Below, one piece after another: positions 13,701 through 21,840 of a stretch of DNA of 55,236 bases. The stretch lies in IMG/VR virus record IMGVR_UViG_3300028802_000019, positions 1-55,236 of that record. One strand, written 5' to 3'. Both the position numbers and the translations under genes were made by a program. Below the pieces are notes generated by a model that was not told the origin of the DNA, made no database searches, and saw nothing but the letters and a program-made list of their open reading frames with translations. The first letter of the stretch is position 1, and every line of letters starts with the position of its first letter. Origin of the DNA: a virus.

Positions 13701-15391
13701 GTCGGCACGACTGGCTTCCACGCCTGGAGGGCTTCATCCCATTCCACGAGCGTGTCATCGAGCGGCTTCCACGTCTTGGTGGCGTCGTCCCACTCCATCG
13801 GCATGTTGCCCCCGCCGTCACCGGAGTACCACACGCCGTCGCGGGTGTTGAAGCGCAGCACGTTGTCATACAGCGGTACGCGCACACCGGCACAAGCAGC
13901 GTCGATCGCCGGTCGGGCAGCGGGGATGACGACTCCGGTGATCTGAGCGCTGAAGGTGTCAGGCGCCCACGGTCCCGCCAATCCCTGGTTGTCGGCGTTG
14001 GGGAACTGCCAGGTGGTTCCAAAGGGCAGCCCGGTGATCGGGCGCACCTTGGAGAGCAGGTTGCGCTGCTTCCAACCGAGGTCGTTGTCAGCGGTGAGCG
14101 CAGGGACGCCGGTCGCCGGGGGCACGATGTCCTGGAGGTTCCAGTGGGCGTAGCCGTAGCTGACCACCTGGATCTTGACGCCAGCGGTGGCCGTCGAAGG
14201 TTGATCGATGGTTGACCAGTCGAAGCTGGCGTTGCGCAGCGCCGACACCTTGACGAGTCGCACCAGACCCTGGGTCGGGATGTAGTACGGCACAGAGCAC
14301 GCCGTGGTGCATTGCGGCCCGCCTGCTGGCTGGTTGGGCCTCCAGTCGTACGAGACGTTCTGGGTGTCACCGTGACGCACGAAGGCGAAGAAGGGGACGG
14401 TGATCCGGTCCTTGCCCGCATCGATCGCCGTGCGGATCTCACGGGCCACGAAGCTGCGGAACATGTCGAAGTCGAAGTCCGGGGGCAGCGGCGCCCTGTT
14501 GTCAACGCTCAGGCCTTCGTGGGCATCGACCCACAGCACCCAGTCGTTGTTGTCGAACACGAGGGCGTCCTCGTTGTCGCGAGCGAACTGCTCGGCGTCA
14601 GCGAACTGGCGCTTGCGGAAGCCAACGTGGTCATCGAAGTAGGAGCGACCGGTGTTCGTCTTGTAGTTGACGAAGGGGAACGACTTGGTCCAGTCGATGA
14701 TCCAGTAGCGAGGGTCGCCGTAGTTGACGTCGGTGATGAACACGTCGTCAGCGAACCACTGGGTCCAGCGCACGCTCTTGCCGATGTCGAACTCCAGGTC
14801 ACCGAACTGAGCGCCGACGAGGGCGTGGATCACGGCCTCCTGGGTGGCCGTCAGGGCCGGTGGCTGCGTGGTCGAGCCGGTGCCGATCGGGAGGAAGTAC
14901 TCGCTGGTCGAGGGGTAGGGCAGGTTGACCGTGCCGGGGAGGACACGGAAGTTGGAGAACGAGACGCTGACCGACGAGATCGTGTTGAACTGTTCGAAGA
15001 AGATGTCACCGAAGGTCGGCGCCGCCGCCATCGTCACCGTCTCTTCCAAGGCCGTGTATGCCGTGCCGTCGCGGCTGTAGTAGCCGGTGACCAGCTTGGT
15101 GGCGGCGGTGTACATGAGCACCAAGGTGAGCGGGGCGACCGGCAGGTCCACGCTGATGCTGTTGAGCGGTTCGTCAGCGAGGTACTCACCGAGATAGAGC
15201 CGCACCGTCTCGGAGCCGTTGCGCAGCCGCAGTCCGTAGACGCCTGAGGTCGGTATGCCCTCGGCGGTCGCTATGACAGCGGCGTCACCGGCCGAGATCG
15301 CCTTGCTGGCGGTGATCGTGCCCGGTGGTGGATCGGGCGAGGTGTAGACGAGATCCCAGACGTCGGTGAGCGGGTAGAAGTTGGCGCTCAC
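13697..15391 (-). CDS. Probable virion protein with glycosyltransferase-like DxD segment
   Basis: The 564-residue product starts at GTG 15391, overlapping the upstream stop as GTGA. Residues about 1-165 look like a jelly-roll, concanavalin/LamG-type carbohydrate-binding domain ending SVSFSNFRVLPG. The middle part (about 190-330) includes ADAEQFARDNEDALVFDNN and DWVLWVDAHEGLS, very close to the DWVLFLDADE segment that carries the DxD metal/nucleotide-sugar site of GT-A glycosyltransferases; here one Asp is followed by AHE. The C-terminus has two WDD/WDEALQAWKP repeats. It is probably a tail or baseplate-associated protein acting on sugars. Enzymatic activity is an inference from one motif. Confidence 0.72.
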   Translation of the reverse strand: MSANFYPLTDVWDLVYTSPDPPPGTITASKAISAGDAAVIATAEGIPTSGVYGLRLRNGSETVRLYLGEYLADEPLNSISVDLPVAPLTLVLMYTAATKLVTGYYSRDGTAYTALEETVTMAAAPTFGDIFFEQFNTISSVSVSFSNFRVLPGTVNLPYPSTSEYFLPIGTGSTTQPPALTATQEAVIHALVGAQFGDLEFDIGKSVRWTQWFADDVFITDVNYGDPRYWIIDWTKSFPFVNYKTNTGRSYFDDHVGFRKRQFADAEQFARDNEDALVFDNNDWVLWVDAHEGLSVDNRAPLPPDFDFDMFRSFVAREIRTAIDAGKDRITVPFFAFVRHGDTQNVSYDWRPNQPAGGPQCTTACSVPYYIPTQGLVRLVKVSALRNASFDWSTIDQPSTATAGVKIQVVSYGYAHWNLQDIVPPATGVPALTADNDLGWKQRNLLSKVRPITGLPFGTTWQFPNADNQGLAGPWAPDTFSAQITGVVIPAARPAIDAACAGVRVPLYDNVLRFNTRDGVWYSGDGGGNMPMEWDDATKTWKPLDDTLVEWDEALQAWKPVVPT

Positions 15392-15963
15392 TTGTACATG
15401 CCCTTGCGTCGTCGGATCTCCGGGATGACGTAGGCCTGCTGGTAGGGACACTGCCAGCAGAGGTACTGACGAAGCTCCAGGGGCACCTTGTGGACCTTGC
15501 CGTCATCGTCGCGGTAGCTGGACTTCCCGATCATCTTGGAGTCGTCCATGTAGTCGGGGCAACCGGTGTCGGTGGTGGGATTGCCGTGGGCGTTGTAGCA
15601 AGCGATGGCGCCCTCGCGGTAGGTGTCCCGGTCCTCGTACCATTCGTCAGTTGCCTCCTGTAGCTCCTTGCGGATCTTGGTCACGACATCAACGGAGTCC
15701 CAGGTCTTCTGATCGATGCCGTAGACCTGGATCTGGCCATGCACGGCGGCGTTGTCATCGAGGCCGTGCTGGTGCTTGGTGATGAAGTCCTCCAGCATCG
15801 GGTCGTAGGCCGGGACCATCACGGCGTAGCCCTTGTCGTCGGTGTAGGTGTACTCCTCGCCCGACTCCCATTGCAGGCGCGCTGGGACCATCGGCGTCTT
15901 CGGTGGGACGTCGGGGAACCGCTGGAGGACGTGACAGACGTGGCAGGTGGCGAGGCGTGGCAT
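15388..15963 (-). CDS. Hypothetical zinc-binding protein
   Basis: The 191-residue product has CHVC at residues 7-10 and CWQC near 169-172, plus a CYNAHGNPTTDTGC loop, so the two ends may share a zinc site. The middle is rich in acidic and aromatic residues (TWDSVDVVTKIRKELQEATDEWYEDRDTY, a probable helix). It lies between two probable structural genes with one-base and four-base overlaps, which suggests translational coupling. No domain family is recognised. Confidence 0.72.
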   Translation of the reverse strand: MPRLATCHVCHVLQRFPDVPPKTPMVPARLQWESGEEYTYTDDKGYAVMVPAYDPMLEDFITKHQHGLDDNAAVHGQIQVYGIDQKTWDSVDVVTKIRKELQEATDEWYEDRDTYREGAIACYNAHGNPTTDTGCPDYMDDSKMIGKSSYRDDDGKVHKVPLELRQYLCWQCPYQQAYVIPEIRRRKGMYK

Positions 15964-16607
15964 CAGAACAGCGTGCCCTGCTCAGGCTCCGGTTCCGCCT
16001 CACGCTTGCGCTTGCGACCGCTGAAGACACGCTGGACGGCGCGGCTCATCTGGTCGGGGGAGAACTTGTCGAGGGCGCTGACCCGCTGGCCGCGCTCGTT
16101 GTAGCGAGGACTCGACCACTGACCCATGTAGGCGCCCTCGTACGCCCCGCTCAGGCTCTGTCGCGCCTCGTTCTCGGCTCCGACCATCACCCCGGCGTTG
16201 GCGTTCATGTTGGGGTTGTCCGGGTGCGGCTTGATCAGCCCCCGCCGAACGGCGGCGCGGGACATCCGAGCACCCTGTGCTGTCAGGGTGCTATCAGCCA
16301 CCGGGGTCAGTCCGTGCTCCTCCGACAGCGCCGCTATGAGGAGGTGGGGCGCCGCCATGCGCCGACCGGCGCCGGTCGCCAGCGCCCACGACACCTTGGA
16401 CGGCTCGTGACGGATCGGGAGTTGGGTCTGACCGGTCACGTCGGTGAACACCGTGTCCGGGTTGTCCTCCTCGGGGCGCACGAAGGACCGTGGCCTGGTG
16501 AGCGATACCTGGGCTATGACGTCCCTCTTGTCATAGTCAACGGCGAAGGCGTGGAACGTCTTGCTGTGCGTCACGTGTTCGAACTGGACACCCATGTGGC
16601 CGGTCAT
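15963..16607 (-). CDS. Hypothetical protein
   Basis: A 214-residue protein with an ATG start at 16607 that overlaps the upstream gene by four bases. The N-terminal 80 residues look like a beta-rich domain (TFHAFAVDYDKRDVIAQVSLT), then come helices, and a basic tail with SGRKRKREAEPEPEQGTLF. The VDYDKRDVIAQ segment uses the rare codons TAT and ATA and contains a TGTCATA site (16529-16535). No family is recognised; the operon position suggests a virion component. Confidence 0.7.
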   Translation of the reverse strand: MTGHMGVQFEHVTHSKTFHAFAVDYDKRDVIAQVSLTRPRSFVRPEEDNPDTVFTDVTGQTQLPIRHEPSKVSWALATGAGRRMAAPHLLIAALSEEHGLTPVADSTLTAQGARMSRAAVRRGLIKPHPDNPNMNANAGVMVGAENEARQSLSGAYEGAYMGQWSSPRYNERGQRVSALDKFSPDQMSRAVQRVFSGRKRKREAEPEPEQGTLF

Positions 16608-16813
16608 CGCGGCCTCGCGTAGACGTTCTTCTGGCGCTTCATCTCGCCCTGCTTGTCGGTGTAGTGACCGGTGGTGCAGGTGAACTCACCGCTCTCACTA
16701 CGCCGGAAGTTCTTGCGGTTGGCCGAGGTATAGCCGCACTCGGCGCATACATGGGTTTCCGCCTCGACTCCCAGCCCGTAGCTGAAAGCGTCGAGGCGCC
16801 GCTTGGCGGTCAT
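16604..16813 (-). CDS. Small zinc-finger-like protein
   Basis: A 69-residue product with CAECGYTS and, 22 residues later, CTTGHY, matching a single zinc-ribbon site (C-x2-C-x18-C-x3-H by eye). The rest is basic (ends KRQKNVYARPR). It overlaps the next gene by four bases and follows the 81-residue gene by three. It may bind nucleic acid or be a structural zinc fold; the family is not recognised. Confidence 0.7.
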   Translation of the reverse strand: MTAKRRLDAFSYGLGVEAETHVCAECGYTSANRKNFRRSESGEFTCTTGHYTDKQGEMKRQKNVYARPR

Positions 16814-16816
16814 GGC

Positions 16817-17062
16817 TCAGTAGCGCTCTTCGCCCAATCCCTCGGCACCGCGCCGCTCCCTGGGCAGCGGCAGGCGACGCAGGTGCGCCTCGGTGAACGG
16901 GGGATCCTCGTGCTCCTCGGCCTGGGTGTAGCTCGGCCAGTCCATGCGGTTGAGGGGCGGGTTCTCGATGTTGCCCCGATTGGGGCACAACTGGATGTAC
17001 GTGCTGTCGATCTGACCCTGGGTGAAGTCAGCGATCATGCTGCGACTGTCATTGACGGCCAT
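16817..17062 (-). CDS. Hypothetical small protein
   Basis: The likely start is ATG 17062, with GAGG 8 bases upstream; a longer frame from 17149 would overlap the 57-residue gene at 17067. The 81 residues include IADFTQGQIDSTYIQLCPNRGNIEN and a Pro/Arg-rich C-terminus. It is one of several small genes packed between the tail-fibre and virion blocks. No domain is visible. Confidence 0.62.
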   Translation of the reverse strand: MAVNDSRSMIADFTQGQIDSTYIQLCPNRGNIENPPLNRMDWPSYTQAEEHEDPPFTEAHLRRLPLPRERRGAEGLGEERY

Positions 17063-17066
17063 TGTG

Positions 17067-17240
17067 TTACCTCGGACGTTCTGCCTGGAGATGGCCTTTC
17101 GGACGCTCGGATGGGTGTCCGGTCCAAACCTTACGCGGTGTCTCCTCACCCTCCAGGCGGATGGTGGGGGTATGGCCCTTCTGGCGTGTCTGCTTCATGC
17201 CGGGAGTCATCTTGACTGTGAACTGATCAGGGTTGAGCAC
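17067..17240 (-). CDS. Hypothetical basic small protein
   Basis: A 57-residue frame starts at GTG 17240, 10 bases after the upstream stop, with a GGGGG run as a possible Shine-Dalgarno, and ends with TAA at 17067, four bases before the next start. The composition is Lys/Arg/Pro/Thr-rich (MKQTRQKGHTPTIRLEGEE in part) and codon use looks like that of its neighbours. No domain is recognised. The tight spacing on both sides is the main support. Confidence 0.55.
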   Translation of the reverse strand: MLNPDQFTVKMTPGMKQTRQKGHTPTIRLEGEETPRKVWTGHPSERPKGHLQAERPR

Positions 17241-17249
17241 GAGCGCCCC

Positions 17250-17654
17250 CTACCCGGCCATGTTGGGTGAGGCGTTGAAGCCTCGGAGGGTGCCCGACCA
17301 CATGTCCTCGATCTGGTCCACGCGGCGGGGCTGGAGCGGGGTGCCGGATACCCAGCTACGGATCTGCGGTGACCACCGGTCGGTGTCAAGAACGTCCTCG
17401 ATGGTCAGGGGGACGTCGTTGTAGCCCATGGTGGGCGGGAACAGTTGCTGAGGCACTACGGGACGGGTCTGGCGGATCACGTCGGCTGGTACCGACATCA
17501 ACCGCAGCGCCTCGGAGACGACGTACTCGTTCTTCGTCGTGAACGGGCGCGGCTGCCAGGGGTTCTGGCGGGTGCCGTCGTCGTAGACCTGGACCCCGCC
17601 AGGTGAGTGGCCGGATGCCGGGTCGAAGACCTCTCTATCAACTCGGATGGCCAC
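17250..17654 (-). CDS. Hypothetical protein
   Basis: A 134-residue protein, ATG at 17654, located upstream of the 57-residue gene with a 9-base gap. It has segments rich in Pro, Arg and Thr and the helix VVSEALRLMSVPADVIRQ, then an acidic TIEDVLDTDRWSPQIRSW segment. Nothing identifies a function. It is probably a structural or assembly component, from operon context only. Confidence 0.68.
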   Translation of the reverse strand: MAIRVDREVFDPASGHSPGGVQVYDDGTRQNPWQPRPFTTKNEYVVSEALRLMSVPADVIRQTRPVVPQQLFPPTMGYNDVPLTIEDVLDTDRWSPQIRSWVSGTPLQPRRVDQIEDMWSGTLRGFNASPNMAG

Positions 17655-17672
17655 TCACGCCTGCGGTTCAGA

Positions 17673-17876
17673 TCAGGGCGACCGGTAGTCCTGTACCGGC
17701 TGGGGCTGGGTGCCGTCGCCCTCGGAGATCGGCTCGGCCGGGGGACCGGTGGGGGAGACAGCGTTGCCCATCTCCTTGGCCAACCGCTCCTGGACTAGCG
17801 CCGGGGACTCCACTTCCTCCTCGTCCTCGTCAACCTCTTCGACATCATCGATGTCCTTGTCGTCGGCCTCGGCCAT
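17673..17876 (-). CDS. Short acidic protein
   Basis: A 67-residue product. Residues 3-23 are almost wholly Asp/Glu with Val, then comes a short helix (SPALVQERLAKEMGN) and a Pro-rich tail. Acidic small proteins like this are often adaptor or scaffolding pieces or DNA mimics. The ATG at 17876 has AAGGAG 5-6 bases upstream. Confidence 0.65.
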   Translation of the reverse strand: MAEADDKDIDDVEEVDEDEEEVESPALVQERLAKEMGNAVSPTGPPAEPISEGDGTQPQPVQDYRSP

Positions 17877-17918
17877 GGTGGCTCCTTATCTCAGGTATGC
17901 AGGGTCGTTAGCACGGTA

Positions 17919-18170
17919 TCACTCAGGCTCTAAGCGCCTGGGCTGTTGCTCCACCTCGGTCGTTGGTCGCTGGAGCCGCCAGTTGAAGACGTTCTCGATG
18001 GGGAGTACCCCCACCATCACCATCCCGACAGCGAGTTGGCCGAGGCGCTCCTCCGGGTTGACGAGAGCGTTGCCGATCACCCAACAGCCGAGGCCGAAGA
18101 CAACGAAGCGACGAACGAACGTGAAGACAACCTCGATGATCGTCGTCAGCCGTTGAGCAGGCTCGTCCAC
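17919..18170 (-). CDS. Candidate holin (small membrane protein next to endolysin)
   Basis: An 83-residue frame starts at GTG 18170, overlapping the 3' end of the endolysin gene by 25 bases. Two hydrophobic segments are seen: about residues 12-35 (IEVVFTFVRRFVVFGLGCWVIG) and 50-66 (LAVGMVMVGVLPIENV), with an amphipathic join and a charged tail. This is the size and topology of phage holins, and holin genes are usually beside the lysin. An ATG at 18185 would make it 88 residues. Assignment by position and hydropathy only. Confidence 0.6.
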   Translation of the reverse strand: MDEPAQRLTTIIEVVFTFVRRFVVFGLGCWVIGNALVNPEERLGQLAVGMVMVGVLPIENVFNWRLQRPTTEVEQQPRRLEPE

Positions 18171-19885
18171 GTCTTCTGCCCGCACTGGCCGTCAGCAGTC
18201 AGACCCTTGGACGACTGGAAGGACTTCAACGCCGACTCGGTACCACTACCGAACACACCGTCGAAGTTGGCCCGGTTGGAGGGGTCCATCTTCCCGTTGG
18301 CCGAGAGCATGCGCTGCATGCGCTGCACATCCATGCCCGTGCTGCCCTTGACGAGGTTGGGGATGCCGTTGCCAGCCTCCATGAACCAGTCCCAGCAGTC
18401 GCGATCGCACACGCCGTCCTGGGTGGCTCCCTTCGTGGCGAGGAAGCGGTTGAGCGCACCCTCGGTACCCGAGCCGAAGATGCCGTCGAAGTTCCCCATG
18501 TTGTTCGGGTCCATCTGGCCCGACAGGGCGAGGAAGTGCTGACAGCGCTTGACCGGCACGCCCTGGTTGCCCTTCTTCAGCACGGGCATCTTGTTCATCA
18601 GGTCAGTGACCCAGTTGGTGGTCGGCGGCGGCGTCGTAGTCGGCGGCGGCGTCGTGGTGGGAGGGGGTGTCGTGGTGGGAGGCGCTCCTGGGATCACCCA
18701 CTTCGTCGGCGGCTTCGACCCTTCCTTGATCCACTGACTGACGCTGTGCGGGAACTCGGTGAACTGGAAGTGCCACACCTCGCCGCCCCACGTGGCCTGC
18801 TCCAACCCGTACGCCTCGCAGTTGGCAGCCGCCCACTTCAGGTCACCGACCGCATCGACCGCAGCGGACCAGCCCTGGACGATGTTCTCGTGGAACGAGC
18901 GCAGCGGCGGCGCAGCGTGGGCCGCGCCCTTCTTCAACTGGTAGCGCTTGCCTTGGTAGATGCAGCAGCCCCCCGAGGTCACGACGTAGTGACGGTCGAG
19001 GAACACCGCCTGCTGCTGGGCCGTGGAGCGACCGGCCCCACCGATGCCGAGCTTGCCCTCGGAGGCGATCATCAACGCCTTCCAGCGATTCTTGTACTCG
19101 GGGTGGAGCATCTTCACCGAGGCGCGGGCGAAGACCTCTTCGATGGTCTTCTGTGTTGGCGGGCTGTTGTATCCGTCTGGATAGGTCGTTGCCACTGTCG
19201 TCTCCTTGTTCCAGGTGGTGAACCAGTTACCGAGGACAGCGGGGTCACCCCGGTAGGCGTTCATGTCGAGTTGCTTGTTGCCCCAGGTGACCTGGCAGGA
19301 GAACTGCAAGAGCACCGGGGTCAAACCCCCGTATGCCCTCCAATCAGCGCTGGCGTCGCCACCTCGGGCGGCGTACACCGAGGTCATGGAGCCGGTGGGC
19401 CAGGGCTTGGCTCCGTACTCCGCCGCAACGAGGTCGAAGCCCGCCCCCGCCATCGTGGGGCTGCCCTGCGCTGACCAGTACCAGTCGGGTGCGTAGAGCA
19501 GTGCCACCTTGTGGCCGAGGTTGCGGATGGCGTTGGCGACAGCGGTCACGTCGGACCACGCTGGCTCCTGCGGCCCGCCATCGGGGTGGCAGTTGTCGTT
19601 GGTGTCCGACTCCCAGTCGATCATGCAGTTGATCTTGGAGTCGTTGCCGACTGCCTTGTGGAAGGTTTCGGCCTGGGCCGAGGCCGGGTGCGTCTTCGTG
19701 GGGTAGACGTAGTGGTAGGCAACGACCGGGACGTTGTGTTGACGGCACCAGTTGATAGGACCGACCGCGGTCAGGTCCACCATCTGACCGATGGAGGCGC
19801 GACAGATCCCGAACCCGATGCCGTGCGGATCAGGAGGGACCAGCCCCTGCTGATACTGCGAGACATCGGGGCCGAAGAGCGTCAT
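18146..19885 (-). CDS. Modular endolysin (GH25 muramidase, M15-like peptidase, two PG-binding domains)
   Basis: The 579-residue product begins with a GH25 lysozyme domain (residues about 1-225): FGPDVSQYQ at the start and CMIDWESD, the DxE pair of the active site. Residues about 246-385 resemble an M15 D-Ala-D-Ala carboxypeptidase/endopeptidase: RSFHENIVQGW, AAVDAVGD and GEVWHFQF give the His, Asp and ExWH zinc ligands. A TTTPPPTTT linker (about 402-425) leads to two PG-binding_1-type repeats (about 432-505 and 508-577), each with FDGxFGSGTExAL. It hydrolyses host peptidoglycan at the end of infection, cutting glycan and peptide bonds. No signal peptide is seen, so holin-dependent release is expected. 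Confidence 0.9.
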   Translation of the reverse strand: MTLFGPDVSQYQQGLVPPDPHGIGFGICRASIGQMVDLTAVGPINWCRQHNVPVVAYHYVYPTKTHPASAQAETFHKAVGNDSKINCMIDWESDTNDNCHPDGGPQEPAWSDVTAVANAIRNLGHKVALLYAPDWYWSAQGSPTMAGAGFDLVAAEYGAKPWPTGSMTSVYAARGGDASADWRAYGGLTPVLLQFSCQVTWGNKQLDMNAYRGDPAVLGNWFTTWNKETTVATTYPDGYNSPPTQKTIEEVFARASVKMLHPEYKNRWKALMIASEGKLGIGGAGRSTAQQQAVFLDRHYVVTSGGCCIYQGKRYQLKKGAAHAAPPLRSFHENIVQGWSAAVDAVGDLKWAAANCEAYGLEQATWGGEVWHFQFTEFPHSVSQWIKEGSKPPTKWVIPGAPPTTTPPPTTTPPPTTTPPPTTNWVTDLMNKMPVLKKGNQGVPVKRCQHFLALSGQMDPNNMGNFDGIFGSGTEGALNRFLATKGATQDGVCDRDCWDWFMEAGNGIPNLVKGSTGMDVQRMQRMLSANGKMDPSNRANFDGVFGSGTESALKSFQSSKGLTADGQCGQKTWTSLLNG

Positions 19886-20010
19886 CAGGCCTCGTCGGGT
19901 TCCTCGGGGTCGTAGGGATCCGTCACGTTCTCGTCAGAGGTCTCGCCCTCATCAATGGTCTCGTTGTCGTCGTCCTCTGGCTCCTGGTCGGGGTAGCCCG
20001 TGGCGCTCAT
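19885..20010 (-). CDS. 41-residue acidic peptide upstream of the endolysin
   Basis: ATG 20010 overlaps the stop of the 82-residue gene upstream, and the stop at 19885 overlaps the endolysin ATG (TGATG at both junctions). The 41 residues are 45 to 50 percent Asp/Glu with Pro and Asn (QEPEDDDNETIDEGE in part). Coupling on both sides makes translation credible. The function is unknown; it may simply couple translation into the lysin gene. Confidence 0.6.
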   Translation of the reverse strand: MSATGYPDQEPEDDDNETIDEGETSDENVTDPYDPEEPDEA

Positions 20011-20258
20011 CAGAAACTCCCTTGGTTGTAGGTGCCGTACGAATCGATGTCACGAGCGTGGGACGCTCGCGGACCGGGGAAGGGACCGACGCCAGCGCGT
20101 GTACGCCAGTCGTGGGGGAAGGGGAAGGGCTGCTGGAGGCCGCTGATGTTGGTGGGCGTCGGGCGCCCACCCATCCCCAACATGTGGGTGGCGTGCGTCA
20201 CCTGGAAGTGGCCGGTCGGATCCTGGGCGGGTCGATGGGCCTGCACTCGATACGTCAT
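20010..20258 (-). CDS. Hypothetical protein
   Basis: An 82-residue protein with an ATG at 20258, rich in Pro, His and Gly (GGRPTPTNISGLQQPFPFPHDW). No domain seen. It forms a one-base overlapping chain with the acidic 41-residue peptide and the endolysin. A virion or assembly role is possible. Confidence 0.65.
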   Translation of the reverse strand: MTYRVQAHRPAQDPTGHFQVTHATHMLGMGGRPTPTNISGLQQPFPFPHDWRTRAGVGPFPGPRASHARDIDSYGTYNQGSF

Positions 20259-20270
20259 GTCGATACCTCT

Positions 20271-20453
20271 CTATGCCGGGAGTCGGCGGAACTCCTCCTG
20301 CTGGCGCAGGTTCTTGATCATGGGGGACGTCGGTGCGGGGATGCCCTGGCCGTACTTGGTGCGGTACTGGAGGTTGCGCACGACGCGCTTCTCCGGTTCC
20401 GCCGCCCAGTTGCGGGGCATCACGCGGTGACGCTTGGGGTGGAGTGGGATCAC
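20271..20453 (-). CDS. Hypothetical small basic protein
   Basis: The 60-residue product is very basic (RHRVMPRNWAAEPEKRVVRNLQYRTKYG in outline) and overlaps the upstream stop by four bases as ATGA. It has no recognised domain. It could bind nucleic acid or a partner protein by charge. Confidence 0.6.
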   Translation of the reverse strand: MIPLHPKRHRVMPRNWAAEPEKRVVRNLQYRTKYGQGIPAPTSPMIKNLRQQEEFRRLPA

Positions 20454-20737
20454 GTCAGGCCCATACCGGGGCGAGTCATCGGGCGCGCCCGAGGCTGTGC
20501 CATCGAAGGCTGGGCTGGACGCATGGCGAACTTGCCGCCACCCATCACCGGGCCGAGAGCACTACCCGGCGAGCCGCCGTTGCGCGGCGGTGGAATCATG
20601 CCTCCGGGCTGACCGATGCCACCCTGGCCGACACGCGGCGTCTGCTTCCCCAAGCCACCGCCGAACGTGCCGCCCACGGTCGGCATGGGCAACGGCTTGG
20701 TCTGCTTGGACGGCATCGAGGACACGAAACCTGGCAT
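20450..20737 (-). CDS. Gly/Pro-rich small protein
   Basis: A 95-residue, Gly/Pro/Met-rich, mostly disordered protein with GGGLGKQTPRVGQGGIG and PRNGGSPG stretches. ATG 20737; the stop overlaps the next start by four bases. It has no domain, and its composition resembles that of the larger low-complexity protein at 6820. Confidence 0.6.
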   Translation of the reverse strand: MPGFVSSMPSKQTKPLPMPTVGGTFGGGLGKQTPRVGQGGIGQPGGMIPPPRNGGSPGSALGPVMGGGKFAMRPAQPSMAQPRARPMTRPGMGLT

Positions 20738-20741
20738 GGGA

Positions 20742-21323
20742 CTACCTCCCTGGATAGGGCACTGTCATACCTGGGTTTGATCGTAGACCAGAGGCCCATG
20801 GTGGAGCTTGCTTCCTCAACACAGGGACGCGATCAGGGTTGCCTGCTTGGGCTGGCCCACCCCCGGTTGCATACCTGGACCCAATGGGGACACTACGCGG
20901 ACCCACCACTTGTCTGTCGGTGGGGTAACGCTCGTCAGGGAGGAACTCACCCATCCCTGGCGGGGAGAACTTCATGCCTTGGGACTGTGCTTGCAGGCCC
21001 GACCACAAGTTGAACTCGGGGGGCCAGAAGTAGTCCCGGTTGTCGATGCGCTCGCCCTTGTGGACGCCCCTCGTGTACGGACGGTTCTGGGTGCGCTGCT
21101 TCAGGCCATCCATCAACCGGTCGCCACGCCGGGAGGGAATGGTTCCAAGGTACCCGTCTGGGTACTGCGCCTCGGGCGTGCGCCGCCAGTACATGCGCAG
21201 GTTGTCGAGGTAATCGTGACCTCGGGGCTGTGGCCCGAACGTCTCGGCCACCCTGAACGGAGCATCGATCGACCCTGGGTAGTCCCTCGTTTGCCAGGAG
21301 TTGAACGACTGCTGCGCCATCAC
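20742..21323 (-). CDS. Hypothetical protein
   Basis: A 193-residue protein with Arg/Pro/Gly-rich composition and tyrosine and tryptophan scattered through the first half (HDYLDNLRMYWRRTPEAQYP). The start is one of two ATGs overlapping the upstream stop as TGATG. A TGTCATA site at 20763-20769 lies at its 3' end. No domain recognised; probably virion-associated from its position. Confidence 0.65.
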   Translation of the reverse strand: MMAQQSFNSWQTRDYPGSIDAPFRVAETFGPQPRGHDYLDNLRMYWRRTPEAQYPDGYLGTIPSRRGDRLMDGLKQRTQNRPYTRGVHKGERIDNRDYFWPPEFNLWSGLQAQSQGMKFSPPGMGEFLPDERYPTDRQVVGPRSVPIGSRYATGGGPAQAGNPDRVPVLRKQAPPWASGLRSNPGMTVPYPGR

Positions 21324-21574
21324 TACGAGGTTACGTCAGTAGGTACCTCGGGGTGGGGAACCTCTCCGTTGGACAGTGCCCTCATCTGTTGGGCGTCACC
21401 CTGAAGTTCTTGCACGATCGCCAGCAACTCCAGGTTCTCCCCGAGCAAGGCGGTGATGCGCTGGTTCATCTGCTCCTTGACGAACTGGCTCCGCTTGATG
21501 ATGCGGATGAGTTCTTCCTTGCTGAAGTCCTCCAACGACTGCTGCTGTGGTTGCTGCTGCTGCGTGTCACTCAT
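21323..21574 (-). CDS. Small coiled-coil protein
   Basis: An 83-residue protein: Gln-rich N-terminus (TQQQQPQQQS) followed by a helix with coiled-coil heptads from about residue 15 to 65 (SKEELIRIIKRSQFVKEQ, then MNQRITALLGENLELLAIVQ). The ATG at 21574 overlaps the upstream stop by four bases. It probably oligomerises; a tail assembly or trimeric fibre connector role is a guess. Confidence 0.68.
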   Translation of the reverse strand: MSDTQQQQPQQQSLEDFSKEELIRIIKRSQFVKEQMNQRITALLGENLELLAIVQELQGDAQQMRALSNGEVPHPEVPTDVTS

Positions 21575-21840
21575 GGTTGCTCCTGGTTGATGGCCTGAAC
21601 GGCTGCGAGAATCTGTTCGTCGGTGATCACGGCGGGGTCGTTGCCGGGGCGCTCGACGTTGTTGGCGAGGGCGTAGCTGTAGGCGTCAGCGAAGCCAGGC
21701 GCCGCCGCGATCCACCAGATGTGATCCTGTGCCCACTGCACCGGCTGATGGGTGTGCGGGATCTCGACGGCAGCGCAGGAGGCGATGCGATTGCGGAAGT
21801 CCACGTCCATGGACAGTTCGGCCTGGCCTGAATAGCTCAT
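21571..21840 (-). CDS. Hypothetical protein
   Basis: An 89-residue protein starting with ATG 21840 and overlapping its neighbour by four bases. It has aromatic clusters (QWAQDHIWWIAAAPGFADAYSYALAN) and ends in a helix with ITDEQILAAVQAINQEQP. Small proteins of this kind often sit between fibre and tail genes in actinophages. No domain is recognised. Confidence 0.66.
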   Translation of the reverse strand: MSYSGQAELSMDVDFRNRIASCAAVEIPHTHQPVQWAQDHIWWIAAAPGFADAYSYALANNVERPGNDPAVITDEQILAAVQAINQEQP

